This document shows, in pieces, positions 10,232 to 21,719 of a stretch of DNA of 64,000 nucleotides. Numbering within the stretch: the first letter of the stretch is position 1; each line of letters begins with the position of its first letter. The notes below the pieces were generated by a model. It had not been told where the DNA came from. It was given only the letters and a program-made list of their open reading frames with translations, and did not search any database. The stretch comes from Tethya wilhelma (Eukaryota; Porifera; Demospongiae; Tethyida; Tethyidae): NCBI GenBank assembly GCA_964030475.1, contig CAXIPT010000008.1, positions 4,278,568 through 4,342,567 on the forward strand, in the 5' to 3' direction. A program made the translations under genes and the position numbers.

Positions 10232-12164
10232 TATCTGGCTTGATATTCACAACTTGACAGCATCTTCTTCCAAGTGACTCCAGTGTACCTTGCTGAGATA
10301 GCACCACGAGAGCTAAGAGGGAGGCTAGTGTCTGGCATGTTTGTGCTTGCCACCACAGGCCTCTTGGTCAGTGAGACTAGCTGCCTTCTAGCTTCAATGA
10401 TGGATGGTAGAATTGTGCATTATATATTTGTTCAATTTGCAGTGTGGTATCTTAATCAACGTTCTCACTGCACACTACTGGTTTGGGTGGAGGATCACAC
10501 TGGCCATACCTGTTCTAGTGGCACTCTTATTGCTTGTTGCTGGCTCAGTATTCCTTCCTAGATCCCCAAGGTTTGGTTCCAAGAATGGGTCTGGAATTTG
10601 GTTTAACATGAAACAACAAAATTAGGTATTTGATGAAGAAGCAGAAAAATATGGAGGCACTGAGGGTACTCAAGAGGATTCATAAAGATGGTGCCATAGC
10701 TGAGAGAGAGGTTGAAGACATTAGGAAAAGTCTTGATAGTGTCGTGAAGGAGAAACTAATAGATACTTTGAAACATTTGTTGAAATGGACTGTAATGCAG
10801 AGGTATATTTTATCACATAATGTTTCCATGGCAACCACCTGCAAACATCCCCTTGTAGAATTATGATTGGTTTCTTGTTGCAACTATTTGTGAGACTTTC
10901 TGGAGGCATGCTAATCTGGTGAGTGCTGTGTCCCATTCCTATCTCATTCCATTTTGAAATTGAATTTGCCCATATCAGGTACTACTCTGTGACACTCCTC
11001 TGTCGTATTGGTATCAAAGGGTATCTAGGTAGCATTGCACTAGGAGGATCAGTGTGGCTCACACAGTTCATTGGAATAGCGCTAGTGGACAAAGTTGGAA
11101 AGCTCTCACTGTTAGATGTGCCATTGTAAACTCATTGTTTCCTCTAGGTTGGGCGTAAGCCTATTCTTCTTGTGTGTGCTGTCTGTATGGTGGTGTTAAT
11201 GGTGGCCATTGGAACACTTGTCCTGGTGTTCCAGTTGGAGGAGGGCCTAGAAGATGGCCTCACTTGTGAGCAGACCATTGCTGGCTACTTTGTGCTGGTC
11301 TTCATGGCTCTCTTTAGCAGCATCTACTCTCTGTCCTATGCGTAGGTTTAATAGTATCGGTGGTAGTGCCAATGTTATGCAACTGTATAATGTGTCACTG
11401 TATGTGTGTGCTTGCAGGAATCTTCCCAACATTATATGCAGTGAAATCTTCCCTTTGAGAGTCAGAGGTGAGTGAGGAAGTGATTGCATGCCTGAAATAC
11501 TATAGACTTGCTAACTATGTGGCCTATACAAGTCAAATTCCTCTTAAAAGCTTATAAGTTATTATCATGCAATGTGTCATCAAACAATACTCACTCTCCA
11601 GGTATCTCCACAGCACTCTCCTACACTGGAATGTGGATAGGTGCTGTGACTGCAGGTCAAATCTCCCCCATCCTCATAGTCTCCCCTCTCGGGGTCCACG
11701 GCACCTACTACCTCATGGGAGGAGTCGCTGTCATTCTCTTCTTCATTGTCCTCTTCCTCATCCCAGAAACAAAAGTAAAATCACTAAATTATGGTGCACA
11801 GTTTGCTCTTGGTTTCTCTTAAATTATTTGTATAGACTACGTATACAAACCTGAGTGCTCAGAGGGATAATTAAGAGCAGGGGGTTATTTACTAGCTTTT
11901 TCTACCCAACCTTATGTGGGATGTATACCAATGCAGGGAAGGAGTCTTGAAGAAATTGATATGCTGTTCAAACAGTCTCTCTGGAAGAGAGCCAATCTTG
12001 CTGGCTGCTGGTGCTGTCAAGAGAGGGGTGTCTATCGGGTCTCCTCAGAAGAGGAGAATGAAGGGGCTCTGCAGCTGTCCTTTAGTTCAAAGTCCAATAG
12101 CAGTGAATTGTTAGAGAGTAATAGTGGGAGCAGTGATGGACAGGGAAAAGAAACAAGTGTCTGA
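7821..12164 (+). CDS. MFS sugar-transporter-like protein, tandem copy 2, interrupted by assembly gaps
   Basis: Exon 1 starts with MAKWYVLFCSALMSLSGFLW and exon 2 (about 8187-8334) closely follows copy 1. After the N at 8344 the sequence is foreign to this gene until the N at 10154. Coding resumes at about 10275 with PVYLAEIAPRELRGRLVSG, then LPRSPR (about 10557), VGRKPILLVC (about 11150), ICSEIFPLRVRG (about 11440), ISTALSYTGMWIGAVTAGQ (about 11603) and the C-terminal tail to the stop at 12162-12164. The two exons encoding TM2-TM4 (GLIVTVLIIGSF and the MMILGR region of copy 1) are missing, almost certainly in the gaps. It shares copy 1's unusual TM7 region without QQxxGxN. I call it an incompletely assembled gene rather than a pseudogene. 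Confidence 0.75.
8582..9080 (-). pseudogene. Inverted terminal exons of a third sugar-transporter-like copy
   Basis: On the minus strand, about 9075-8900 encodes GISTALSYTGMWIGALTAGQ onward to FFIVLFLIPETK, and about 8824-8585 encodes GRSLEEIDVLFSQSLWKR onward to a stop. These match the last two exons of copies 1 and 2, but their sequence differs from both (for example WNWRCCQERG against WNWRCCRERG in copy 1 and CWCCQERG in copy 2). So this is a distinct paralogue or allele. No upstream exons are present here. It may be a fragment of a real gene misplaced during scaffolding. Confidence 0.65.
9128..9216. mobile_element. Half of a MITE-family element
   Basis: The stretch beginning gtacggtagtacgtatag and running through acaaaatgttggtcactata closely matches 16847-16940 in the RFC3 intron. 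Only this half of the element is present here. Confidence 0.6.
9735..10153. mobile_element. Foldback element with ~110-bp inverted arms
   Basis: 9735-9844 and 10043-10153 are inverted copies with one mismatch that I can see, separated by ~200 bp of AT-rich unique sequence. The arms contain taggaatgggcagtgc and caatttcggcacatgac, also found in the MITE at 16965-17035. The right arm stops at the scaffold N (10154), so the true end is unknown. The structure could be a nested MITE or a second small palindromic assembly feature. Confidence 0.6.
10155..10229. repeat. (CT)n microsatellite at a scaffold join
   Basis: A pure CT run directly follows the N at 10154. It corresponds to the CT tract of transporter copy 1 (about 4849), which supports the idea that missing exons lie in this gap. 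Confidence 0.9.
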
Positions 12165-13349
12165 AATTCAATGCTTTTTAAATGCAATGATGTGTACATT
12201 GTAGACTCACAATCATGATTTCACTACACTGGTATCAATTTTTCTAAATCAATGTAAAGGTCGTCATACTAAAATGTTATAAAATTCGTTAATCATGATC
12301 CCGCGGGCCCGAGGTGTTTAACGTTTATGATAGTGGCTACCTTTCAGTCTACGGAAAGCCCTCAATTTTATCGCACTTACAGGAAATGAAATTCATATTA
12401 TGTACAACTGTCATAAAGCGTAGTTGTGACGACATTGTGGTTTATGAATATCATTATACATGAAGCTATTTCCGCATTCTTCCGCATATTTTGCATACTA
12501 TATTGTAATCTACCGTGCACTATTGTATACTCTTCAAAGTGAGAATATTGAATGTGAACTTTTCTGTATTTTCAACTCCTGTTTTTTTCTTGATGCTTTG
12601 CCTAATCCATTCCAAATCTTGAATATACATAGCCAGCAATGTAAAGGAGAGTATATCCAAGTCTGGAGTCTCAGAATAGTACAGTACTGATTTGCCCAAA
12701 ATTCAAAGTCGTGCAAAAAAATTTCAGGTCCTGAGTAAGAGAGTTCTTAAGTCAAAAAGTACTACAATTTACGACTACAGACTTCATAGAACGATAGAAC
12801 AAGAGCTAAACTACATATCTATGGTCCCAAAAACGTGGCAAATGTGCTACTGTCAGGTAGGCAGCGATGCTAAAACCCCCCTTTGGTATGTTTAACACAA
12901 ACGGCCTGTATAGTGATCTTACTTACACCACACAATTTCTAACTAGCTGTATCAAAAGTGCAATCATCAAACTTCACTTTAAACCAAGTGCTAAGGCCTC
13001 AGCAGGCTCAGTACTAATTTGCCCAAAATTCAAAGTTAGCTATAATTCTAGAATTATCCTATTTTGAAACGCTTGCTACTTACCTCCAGTTGGGCCAAAA
13101 CGTGTAAGTTTGGTATTAACCAAGAGCGCTTGACCTTGTGCTTCCAGAAAACTCGAAGCTATAGCTTCTCCTAGCGTTAGAATTGACCTTTGACTGATTG
13201 AAAAAGCAGCTGGCTCTGTGCCAAACCCAAGACTCATGAATATCATTATCCCCCATATGCCCAATACAAAATCAAAATGTTCGATAAAATGTATGGATTT
13301 TCGCGGGCTTTCCGTAGACTGTTTACCATATTCGGAACAACAAACAAAG
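12165..13349. other. Intergenic region between MFS copy 2 and the SLC2-type gene
   Basis: No gene is recognisable. There is a 28-bp direct repeat with one mismatch (12682-12709 and 13009-13036, containing tttgcccaaaattcaaagt). There is also a perfect 17-bp inverted pair, cagtctacggaaagccc at 12345-12361 and its complement at 13305-13321, the latter just before the next start codon. Confidence 0.5.
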
Positions 13350-16129
13350 ATGAACCTGTATGTGTGGGGTCTGACTATATTTGCTGCCTTTGGAGGCTTT
13401 ATGTTCGGATATGATACGGGGTAAGGCATTGGAAAAGAGTAGAGGTGTTCAGGGATTCAAATATAAGCCTTTTACATGAATAAGATCAACTGTCTATGTC
13501 AGACCAAGCTTATATACTGAGTTGTGTGTAAATTTATTTTGTTTCTCAACTGCATAGAGTGATCAATGGCGTGAAGGAGATGCCTGGCTTTAGAGAGACA
13601 CTTGGTCTCTCTGACAACACCAGCAATGAATCCAGCAGTGGTGGAGCTGTCTGCAACGAAGGAGTTGCCGAGGGAACAATACTGGTATACATACACAAAC
13701 ACGTATAAACTCAAGATCTACAAACATTCATTTTCACAAACATCCTACACACAGGGACTTATTGTATCCACTTTCTCTCTTGGTTGTCTTGTCGGAGCTA
13801 TTGCAGCTGGAGGTACTCAGTTGATATTCAATAACTTACCACCATTTTAATTTTATTTTTGTGCTATACATGGTGCTTATACCCTCAGCTATATCAGACT
13901 GGGTGGGTAGGAAGCCGACCATCATGGTGGGTGGTGTGGTATTCACAGTAGGAGGCCTCCTTCAGAGTGCTTCCTTCTTCATCTGGATGATGATGCTGGG
14001 TAGAATCGTCGCTGGAGTCGGAGTTGGGTGTGTAGCTAAGAAACACCAAAAGATATGGTGCCACTCTCCTTATATTATAATGTGTTTTGGTGATTGTTTT
14101 TATGTAGTGTTTTGAGTATGGTAGTGCCGGTGTACAATGCTGAGCTGGCACCCAAAGCCCTCAGAGGACGTCTGGTGTCCTTAAACCAGTTGGCCATCAC
14201 AGCTGGAATCATGGTAAGATCACACATGTACCCCAATTATGGTGGAACCAATCCCTACAGCTTAGTTAGTGCATCATGTAATGTACATGCATTACTGTGA
14301 AACATTCACTCGTTTGTAAATTAGGTGAGTTTTATCACAAACTTGGCATGTGCGACGTTCTTTGTCGGTTGGCGAGTGTCACTGGGCATCCAATGTGTTT
14401 TTGGTTTCATTCTCATCTTTGGAATGATCTTCCTACCAGAGACACCAAGGTATGTACCATCACTGATCGACAAATCTGATTCTTGCTACAATGATGAATT
14501 ATCTTCTTCATTGTCTGTTGGACTTTGTAGGTGGTTGGTGAAAAAACACAAAGACACAAGAGCAAGCAAAGTGTTGGCCAAGCTTCGAAAGAGTAGTGAG
14601 GTGGATATCCAAGAAGAGTTGAGTGACATCCAGATGTCTGTGAAGGAGAGTGATATACCAGGGAAGAGCTGGTGGTGGTCCTGGAGAGCCCTCCTAACAT
14701 GGAGGATGATTCAGAGGTAAAAGGAAAAAAAGAAGAGAAGAATCAACAATGGTTTCAACTTCGCATGATGTGATGGTGACTCTCTGTATTCATACAACAT
14801 ACACAGGGTGGCTATTGGTGTGGCACTGCAAGTGTTTCAACAGTTCACTGGAATCAACGTCATCATGTGAGTATTGTTATTTTTACAGTGGTTAGCCATT
14901 CACACTGCTCTTCCCAGATAGAAAGTCTAGCATCCATTGTGTCTCTCTCCGTGTGTACTTGTGTGTGTGTGTTTCCCAGGTACTACTCCACTGCCATATT
15001 CTGTCAGATTGGAGTGAAGGAGTATATCTCCACAGCTGTAGTTGGAACTCTAAACTTCCTTACCACCATATTGGCCATCTTCCTCGTAGATATGGTAAGA
15101 AATATACAAAACAAAAGATCAGTGTCTTAATTTTAAAAAAAAAATTTGATCTCTTAGATTGGCCGTAAAGTCCTCTTGTTGGTGGGTGCACTGGGTATGC
15201 TGGTGTCCATGGCAATGGCAGCTACTCTCATCCTGGTCTATGATATCGAAGCCAGTGAAGAGGAGAACACAGCAGTGGGTTACGTGGTCGTCATCCTAAT
15301 CTGTTTCTTTGTCTTCAACTTTGCCATTGGATGGGGGTACATAGAAGAAGTCAAAATTTATGACCTGTACTTTCTAAATATTTCCCACTTGTCATACCTC
15401 CCACAGGCCCATTGCCTGGGTGGTGACCAGTGAGATCTTCCCTCTTGGTGTGAGAGGAGCAGCTGTCTCTATAACAACAGCTGCCAACTGGACTGGCAAC
15501 TTTGTGGTGGCCATGTTGACTCCAGTCTTGATTGCCTCCTCTCTTCACATCCACGGTACCTTCTATATCATGTCTGGAGCTCTACTAGCAGCTTTCTTCT
15601 TTGTCCTTCTCTCACTGCCCGAGACAAAGGTGCTTAGTGGCTTCTAGCCAAACATTTTCACCATCAATCATTCAATGCATGCTTGCTCTGTGTGTAGGGA
15701 GAGAGTTTGGAAAGAATCGAGGAGATATTTGCCATGCCTTGGTTGAAGAGAATCAACCTCTTTTACTATCTGAGGTATATAATATTAATTTTAAGGTTCA
15801 CTAATTGTCATGCAAATATTATATATTTTACACCATTTGTTATGTGACAGATGTGGTTGCCCATGGCGATGGATTTGTCGGAGAAATAGGACGAGATTCT
15901 ACAGAGCTGATCACCTATCATCGACACATGCCAGTCGTATGACTGGAGAGAATGACATCGATGAGTGAGTTGACTTACCAAGCTTCTCTTTGTGAGCATT
16001 CAATTTGGTTTCTTGTCTCTCAGGGAAGACAGGACTCTTCTTCTAGGAGACAACTCCAAACCAGATCAAGAGGACTCGCCGTTAACAGACCGTAAAGAAC
16101 AACCTTCTACCTACACTGAAGGACTTTAG
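13350..16129 (+). CDS. SLC2-type (GLUT-like) sugar transporter
   Basis: The start at 13350 gives MNLYVWGLTIFAAFGGFMFG then YDTG. Following exons carry VINGVKEMPGF, GLIVSTFSLGCLVGAIAAG, DWVGRKPTIMVGG, VPVYNAELAPKALRGRLVS, FLPETPRWLVKKHK, QVFQQFTGINVIMYYS, IGRKVLLLVGALGM, IAWVVTSEIFPLGVRG and LPETKGESLERIEEIFAMPW. These are the canonical sugar-porter signatures in the expected order: GRK after TM2, PETPR after TM6, QQxxGxN in TM7, GRK between TM8 and TM9, and PETKG after TM12. A cytoplasmic tail follows with a Cys/Trp-rich segment, ending PSTYTEGL at 16129. A polyadenylation signal aataaa lies at 16289-16294. Predicted facilitative or proton-coupled hexose transporter; substrate not determinable. 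It is a distant relative of the two copies upstream, which lack several of these motifs. Confidence 0.88.
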
Positions 16130-16354
16130 ATCGTACCATGTATTGCTGTATATTCCATTTGGTGTGCGTGTGTGCAATCAAATGGGGTTGTCTTTTTAAC
16201 ACAGGTCGTGCAAGTAACATGTATTATTTTTATCTCTCTTGTTGCAAATGTGTTCTGTGTGCTTTTTTGAATCGTTTTTTGATGATAAAATAAAGTTATG
16301 GTCTTTAGATATGTGGGCTAAACCAAGTTGGTTTGTCTCAGACTCTCAGAGAAG

Positions 16355-18604
16355 TTAAAAGAGGTCCAGAATTCCTTCTTCTACAAACTTCTTGTAGACA
16401 CACATGAACTTGGCTACAAATGCTTCGAGGTGGAATATGGCTTTGTTTCCCAGCTGCAGTCTGTGCTCGTAGTAGGCTGCCATTTGTGTCACATCTGCCT
16501 TCAGCTCTCCATCACAGTTGCCTACCAGTTCCCGTAGCAACCCCTACATAATGAGCACAATAATGTTACAGTCAACTCATGAATATATTCATTTACCTTA
16601 ATAATGATCTCTGGGGGTATACAGTGAACTAGCAACTCGTACAATCTGGAGCGAACTTCCAACAACCTGCACCAAACACACAACAGTAAGTTACTCTATC
16701 TTTAGTCTAGCTTCATAAACCTGGCCTTCCATGCATTGCACTATGATTATATGCTAAGTACCTAGCAATATAATACAGCATGTAGAGAGGATCTAGTTTA
16801 CGAGGCTGCCTGTAGTCTGCATTAGGTTGTTAGCATTATCATATGTACGGTAGTACGTATAGCAGGAATGGGCTTACTGACCCATACTGTTACAATACAA
16901 AATGTTGGTCACTATAAAAAAATCTAGCCAAACAAAATGGCAGATTTTCATTGAAATTCCAAGTCATGTGCCGAAATTGAAACAATGCCTTGTTTCCTTA
17001 CTTTGACTGCACTGTCCATTCCTACGCTGCTCATATTTATAAACTTTTTATGCACATTAGTGGGAGAGCCTTGAAATAAAGGCTCCATTCAACCACAAGT
17101 CATCCATAGTATACAGCAGCTGCTACTTCACATCGTACATATACCTGTGAGGAGACTGCTGTTCAACTATCAGGTTGGCTGTCTCCCTCAGATAAGTCTC
17201 CCAATCACATTCCGGAACCAATTGATCAACAGAGAAAGGATATCTGAACATTTCATAGATACATCAAAACACATTACAAGGTTCAAACCATCACAAGTTA
17301 AGACTTTCATTTTACAAACGCACTGTTGGACTCTGCAAGCTTCACAGAGAAGCAGGGCCTTCCTCATATTTCTCTGCGACTTCTCAGCGATTCTCTTTGC
17401 CAGCTCAGCAGGAAGAACCAACCCCTCTTTCTTACACGTCTGCATCAACACAGCTGTCACCTTCAAACAACCAAACACCACAATACCATTTTTCACTAAA
17501 GTCACACAAGGACAATTAATCCTACAACAGGCTCATATACAAAGTGGTCAAACCCACAAATCCCTCAATTCACTCCCCTTTAAACAGGAATACTTCTTAA
17601 AATTCACTTAAGAGCTGGAGACTTTTCAATACTTAAGAATTTGGGAGTGTATCATTAAGTTTTGGCGTTTCAGGCCATTTCCCATATTTCATTCAAGTTA
17701 GCCACTTTGTTTCCAAGCTCTTTGATTATATAATAATGTATACCTCTTCAACCTGAGGAGCTGGCACTCTCACACCCAGACACCTACTGCGGATGGCTGG
17801 GATGACTTTACTGGTGGAGTTACAGCAGAGGATGAGCCGACAAGTGGCGGAATACTTCTCCATGGTCCGTCTGAGAGCGTGCTGGGCGTCTTTGGTGAGA
17901 CGATCCACTTCAGTTAGAACCACAACTACAGGTATGTGTTTTGTAAGTATGTATCAAGCTTCTCATAGTATTCAGAATAAAGAGAGTTACCTTTGAACGA
18001 ACGTTGTGAAGTGTCCAGCACTTGATTCTGTGCCATTTGCTTCAACACTTCTTGGATCACAACTCTGTCATGAACACCAGCATCGCTGCAAACACACACA
18101 CATACAGTCATAGAGTCAATGCGATACTTTACAAATACATGATGGTCTTCTTACCTAGCGTTGATTTCAACATGATAGTTGCTCGAAATGGTGGACAACT
18201 CAATCTTCTTCTTGGAGGGAGTCTATTCAAAATGATAGCTAGACACCGTCAAAAGCATAAAATACACTCAACTTCCTTTCTTGACTCACGGTAAAGTCCA
18301 TGTGTTCAATCCTCAGTTTCTCCGCCCCACTGCCATAAAGCTCCCGGAGGAGACACATTATACGGGTCTTCTTGCCAGCTCCTGAGGGGCCATACACCAG
18401 TAGGTGAGGAAACTCTCCACTTTGTACCTGTGGAAACAATTTATAGCATTCTTTAATAGACAGTATAACAGTGTACCATACATAAAATTTATAAATATTA
18501 TTTGTAGTCAGGTTTACCAGTCTTTTTAGCCATTTTGCTTGCTCTTTGTGATAATCCAGTTTGCCTAGAGATGTTGGCCTGTGTTTGTCCACCCACAGAC
18601 TCAT
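16355..18604 (-). CDS. RFC3: Replication factor C subunit 3 (left arm, full length)
   Basis: The start at 18604 gives [20 protein letters not shown]. The next exon (about 18427-18293) carries the Walker A variant [11 protein letters not shown] and [17 protein letters not shown]. Later exons give [38 protein letters not shown] (Walker B region), [19 protein letters not shown] then IPAIRSRC (sensor 1/arginine finger region), [40 protein letters not shown] (about 16672-16601), and [20 protein letters not shown] to the stop at 16355. This is a small subunit of the clamp loader that loads PCNA at primer-template junctions in the nucleus. All domains expected for RFC3 are present. A MITE lies in the intron before the last two exons. 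The gene is head-to-head with NDFIP and tail-to-tail with the SLC2-type gene. Confidence 0.93.
16847..17035. mobile_element. MITE in RFC3 intron
   Basis: The element begins tacggtagtacgtatagcag then gaatggg and ends cccattcctacgctgct, so caggaatggg-like termini are inverted at the two ends. Related pieces lie at 9128-9216, 9735-10153 and 46935-47060. The homology between the palindrome arms ends inside this element (about 16918). Confidence 0.65.
17520..17658. mobile_element. ~139-bp insertion present only in the left arm
   Basis: The right arm reads straight across (acaattaaaagttttggc, complement of about 46452-46470). The left arm has extra sequence between TTAA at 17516-17519 and TTAA at 17655-17658. 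A duplicated TTAA is the hallmark of piggyBac-type insertion, but I find no convincing terminal inverted repeat. Confidence 0.45.
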
Positions 18605-18926
18605 GTTTGAACCCTAAAATCTCCTTTAGAAACGAGAAAGACACTGGAAGAACTCTTGAAATTTCTGAATCAGGTAATGGTCGTTTTTTTCCCGCCATCG
18701 GCGGCCACGTGCCACGTGCCTATATTGTGACATCATAATACGCATTATGACGTTTGCTCAATCACGCGATCTCACGAGATTTTTGTGTTTTTCTAGAATT
18801 CTGCTGATTGTGTGATCACGTTCGCAACTTGTACACGTCTTTTGTTTCATAACTTGTAGTCGAGAACTTATCTCTGTGTGTGAACTGTGTCACTAGTGGT
18901 GCTACGAATACTGTGACCCTATAAGA
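18605..18926. promoter_or_regulatory. Bidirectional promoter interval (RFC3 / NDFIP)
   Basis: 321 bp lie between divergent starts. They contain ccgccatcggcgg, two tandem CACGTG E-boxes (ccacgtgccacgtgcc, about 18713-18720) and tgacatcat / tgacgt elements near 18729-18752. The right arm copy has only one CACGTG (about 45414). Confidence 0.5.
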
Positions 18927-19472
18927 ATGGAAGATTCTGAGAAAACGGCTCCAACGGTATTTTTTATGAGATGTTTTGTTTACTATGTTGACAACCTATT
19001 AATTTTATATACATAATTTTGTATTATAGGAGTGTACAATGGATGATGTAATGGTTCCACCACCACCCCCATATCGACCCAAATCCCCAAAAACAGGTGA
19101 GAGAAAAAGAGTTGTACATGCACATGAAATTTGTTGGTAGTGGCCAAAAAAACGCCCACAATTTGTAATATAGTCATACCCCCATATCACTGGCTCTCGG
19201 TATGCGCACATTCCCATTTAGATGTCCCCCCTCCCCCCGTCTATCCCACTGCCATGCCCCTACCAACCTACACCCAGTCAGAGAAGTTTGAGAAGGAAGG
19301 TGTCTTAGATCTGAGTGATCACGGCCCCATCCTAGTAGTGGACAGTGATTGTGAGTCAACTTCAGAGGTGGAGACCTCTCAGTTAGAAGTGGATAACAGA
19401 GGAAACTGTTGCGAGTTTATTATCTTCTTTCTTGGTAAGCTACAATCCAGCTGTAAAGATACATAGCTGTCA

Positions 19473-19503
<31 letters not shown>

Positions 19504-19766
19504 TTCAGTGACGCTTATCTTTAGCGTGGTGGGGTTCATCTTTGCCATCTGTCTGGCTACCACAGCTGCCTCTCAAGGAGGAGCTCTGGCTGGATTTGGA
19601 GTGGCTCTCTTTGCAAAACCGTTTCTTTTCGAAGTGAGCATTTCTAGATAAGTTATGATATTATGTTAGTCATAGTATGTGCATGGTCTGCCGTGTGTGT
19701 GTGTGTGCGTGCATGTGTGTCAATGTGATGAATTCCCTAGTATCCTAAACTTCCTGTGACAGCTTA

Positions 19767-19812
<46 letters not shown>

Positions 19813-20093
19813 TTCTCTCTCAGTTTTACGACAAGCAGCACATTCAGGAGTACCTCTACACTAATACATGTCAAGGCTGCAGTGACGTTGAAAAGTGTCA
19901 GCACTATCTTTTGCATGGCTTGAGGCTACTCTTCTGGGTCTTTGGAATCATAGGTAAAATTTTTAACAAATAAAACTAGTCTTTGTAACTCACCCCATGC
20001 CATTGTGTAACTACAGGTGCTCTACTCATCTACAAGGGACTGTGCAAATTTATCTCCACTCGCGGTAGTCGTTGTCGTGGCAACACTGATTAA
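18927..20093 (+). CDS. NDFIP: NEDD4 family-interacting protein (left arm)
   Basis: The start at 18927 gives [10 protein letters not shown]. Exons 2 and 3 supply [11 protein letters not shown] (about 19052) and [20 protein letters not shown], that is two PPxY motifs and one LPxY, the set expected to bind WW domains of NEDD4-type ubiquitin ligases. The following exons encode three hydrophobic segments: [31 protein letters not shown], and [20 protein letters not shown]. The stop is at 20093. NDFIP proteins are Golgi/endosomal three-pass membrane adaptors that recruit and activate HECT ligases. The short N-terminus and a Cys-containing loop ([13 protein letters not shown]) before TM3 are lineage features. 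Confidence 0.8.
19480..19504. repeat. (CT)n tract in NDFIP acceptor
   Basis: A CT run forms the polypyrimidine tract of the exon starting at about 19509. A second CT run (about 19770-19820) does the same for the exon starting at about 19824. Lengths differ between the two arms. Confidence 0.7.
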
Positions 20094-20290
20094 ACATTAC
20101 ATCATCTTCATGGCTACAAAGCTGCTGGGAGTCTTGGACAGACATTAAATTTGTTATTAGTTTCCATTTCAGTTGGTATCAATGGACATTGGTGTATGTG
20201 TACTGCACCCAGTCACGTATAATTTGGACTAACTGATTTTTTTCTTTCTGTTTCAATAATTATTGTTTACAGTCGTATGGTTGTGTAATG

Positions 20291-21510
20291 TTATGATGTA
20301 TAAATTTCATCTTCATCGGAGAAGCTATCTAGTCCATCCATTGTCAGTCTTGTCAGTGCTGTGTTGCTGAACTGGCTGTTAGTGGCATCACCTCTACTGG
20401 ACTCTGTACCCTGTCTGTCCGACACCATGTGATCAATGTTCAAATTAAGTTCATCATCATCAGGGGCATCCCCACTTCCAATTCCAGATCCTATCATGTT
20501 CTCGTCATCGTTATTGGAAGTGTCCAGTCCATTTGACGTGGGAACAGGCTGCGTAGATGTGTCAGTGATAGGATCATCCACATCACTGAGAGGGGGTGTG
20601 GTAACTCCGCCTCTTATGTGTCGTCTCCTCATTTGAATAAGTTGAGACTGAATGTGAATAAAATTGCACCACAATTAATGCCAAATTTAAAGGAATGTCA
20701 CTTTTGCATGAAACCATACACATACCTTGAATTCTTTCTTTTTGGCCAAGGCTTCAATTCTATCTGTGACGTCTTTGAATGTCAGTTTAGGGTAGAGTGC
20801 ATTGGCCCAGTGCTCATACTGCTGCATCAGGTACTTCAAATCTGATGCCTGGAACCAAAGAATAAGATCACAAAAACATACAGCACACATTACACTACAG
20901 GACTCACTTCATGTCCCTTTCCTTTGAACTTTAGTTTAGGGAACTCTTTCTCGAGTCTTGGTAGACCTTTCTCAGAGAAGATCCTGTCAATTGTTAGAGT
21001 CAGCAATGGCTTTCGCTTCTTCTGGGGAGGGGCCTTATCACTGACCACACCCCCAGCTCCTCCCACATCATCTGGAGTCATTCCAAGAGTATCAAAAGGA
21101 TCATTATTATCCTGTAAAAAAATGCATGTAGCACATAAATTATACTTATTACAACCCTTTTTTGAAAATTCAAACGGTCTTATCTTTACAAACAATCCCA
21201 AACCTAAAGGAACCCTCCCAATGCCTCTGCTCAGGCAAGTGCTAGCAAAGTTGGCAAAAAGTCGAGCCATTTTAGGTGCCTAGCCTTGAAAACTAGGCGA
21301 TGGTATGTTACATATGTAAGACTTTATTGTAATCTGTTCGTCACCTCATTCCTGTTTGCTCTCCGTTGCTGTGCCAGCTCCTCCAGGGAGGGCATGGGTG
21401 GGGGGAGGGGTGGGGGGTCATCGTAGTCGTCCATCATGTCAGATCATCGGCAAAGAGGGGCTCCTCACACCGCATCCAACTGGTCCAACTCAGGAAGAGT
21501 CGTCATCCAT
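20291..21510 (-). CDS. TIPIN: TIMELESS-interacting protein (left arm, with indels)
   Basis: Start region at 21510 ([13 protein letters not shown] in the intact right copy). The exon at about 21116-20918 gives [20 protein letters not shown] and then [20 protein letters not shown]. The next exon has [20 protein letters not shown] and [11 protein letters not shown], together forming the Swi3 domain that binds TIMELESS. The acidic, Ser-rich C-terminus ends at 20291. TIPIN with TIMELESS and Claspin stabilises stalled replication forks. The first exon contains 1-bp indels and an altered stretch (about 21440-21480) compared with the right arm, probably sequence error. It is head-to-head with PIK3C3 and tail-to-tail with NDFIP (197 bp between stops). 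Confidence 0.85.
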
Positions 21511-21719
21511 GATTTTTTCACCAATCTGAGTGAGAGCTATTAGATATAAATATGTACACAATACATGTTGCTCTTACTTTGTTTCAAGACTCAAGTGTCC
21601 ACTGACTTCTTCTCTGCTCTTTTCCCGCCAAAGTTTCGCACACTGCACGTGCACTTCACCTGATTCATTAGCCCAGCCCACTACGCAATTTTTGCCCAGT
21701 CAGCAAAACATCTTCAGAC
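21511..21719. promoter_or_regulatory. Bidirectional promoter interval (TIPIN / PIK3C3)
   Basis: 209 bp separate the divergent start codons. They include tttcccgccaaa (about 21631), which resembles an E2F site (TTTCCCGCC); that would suit a replication gene. This is conserved in the right arm (complement at about 42490). Confidence 0.5.

Noticed and set aside
13076..13429. 117-codon minus-strand open frame upstream of the SLC2-type gene
   Set aside because: It runs through the start exon of the plus-strand transporter and shows no recognisable domain or splice continuity.
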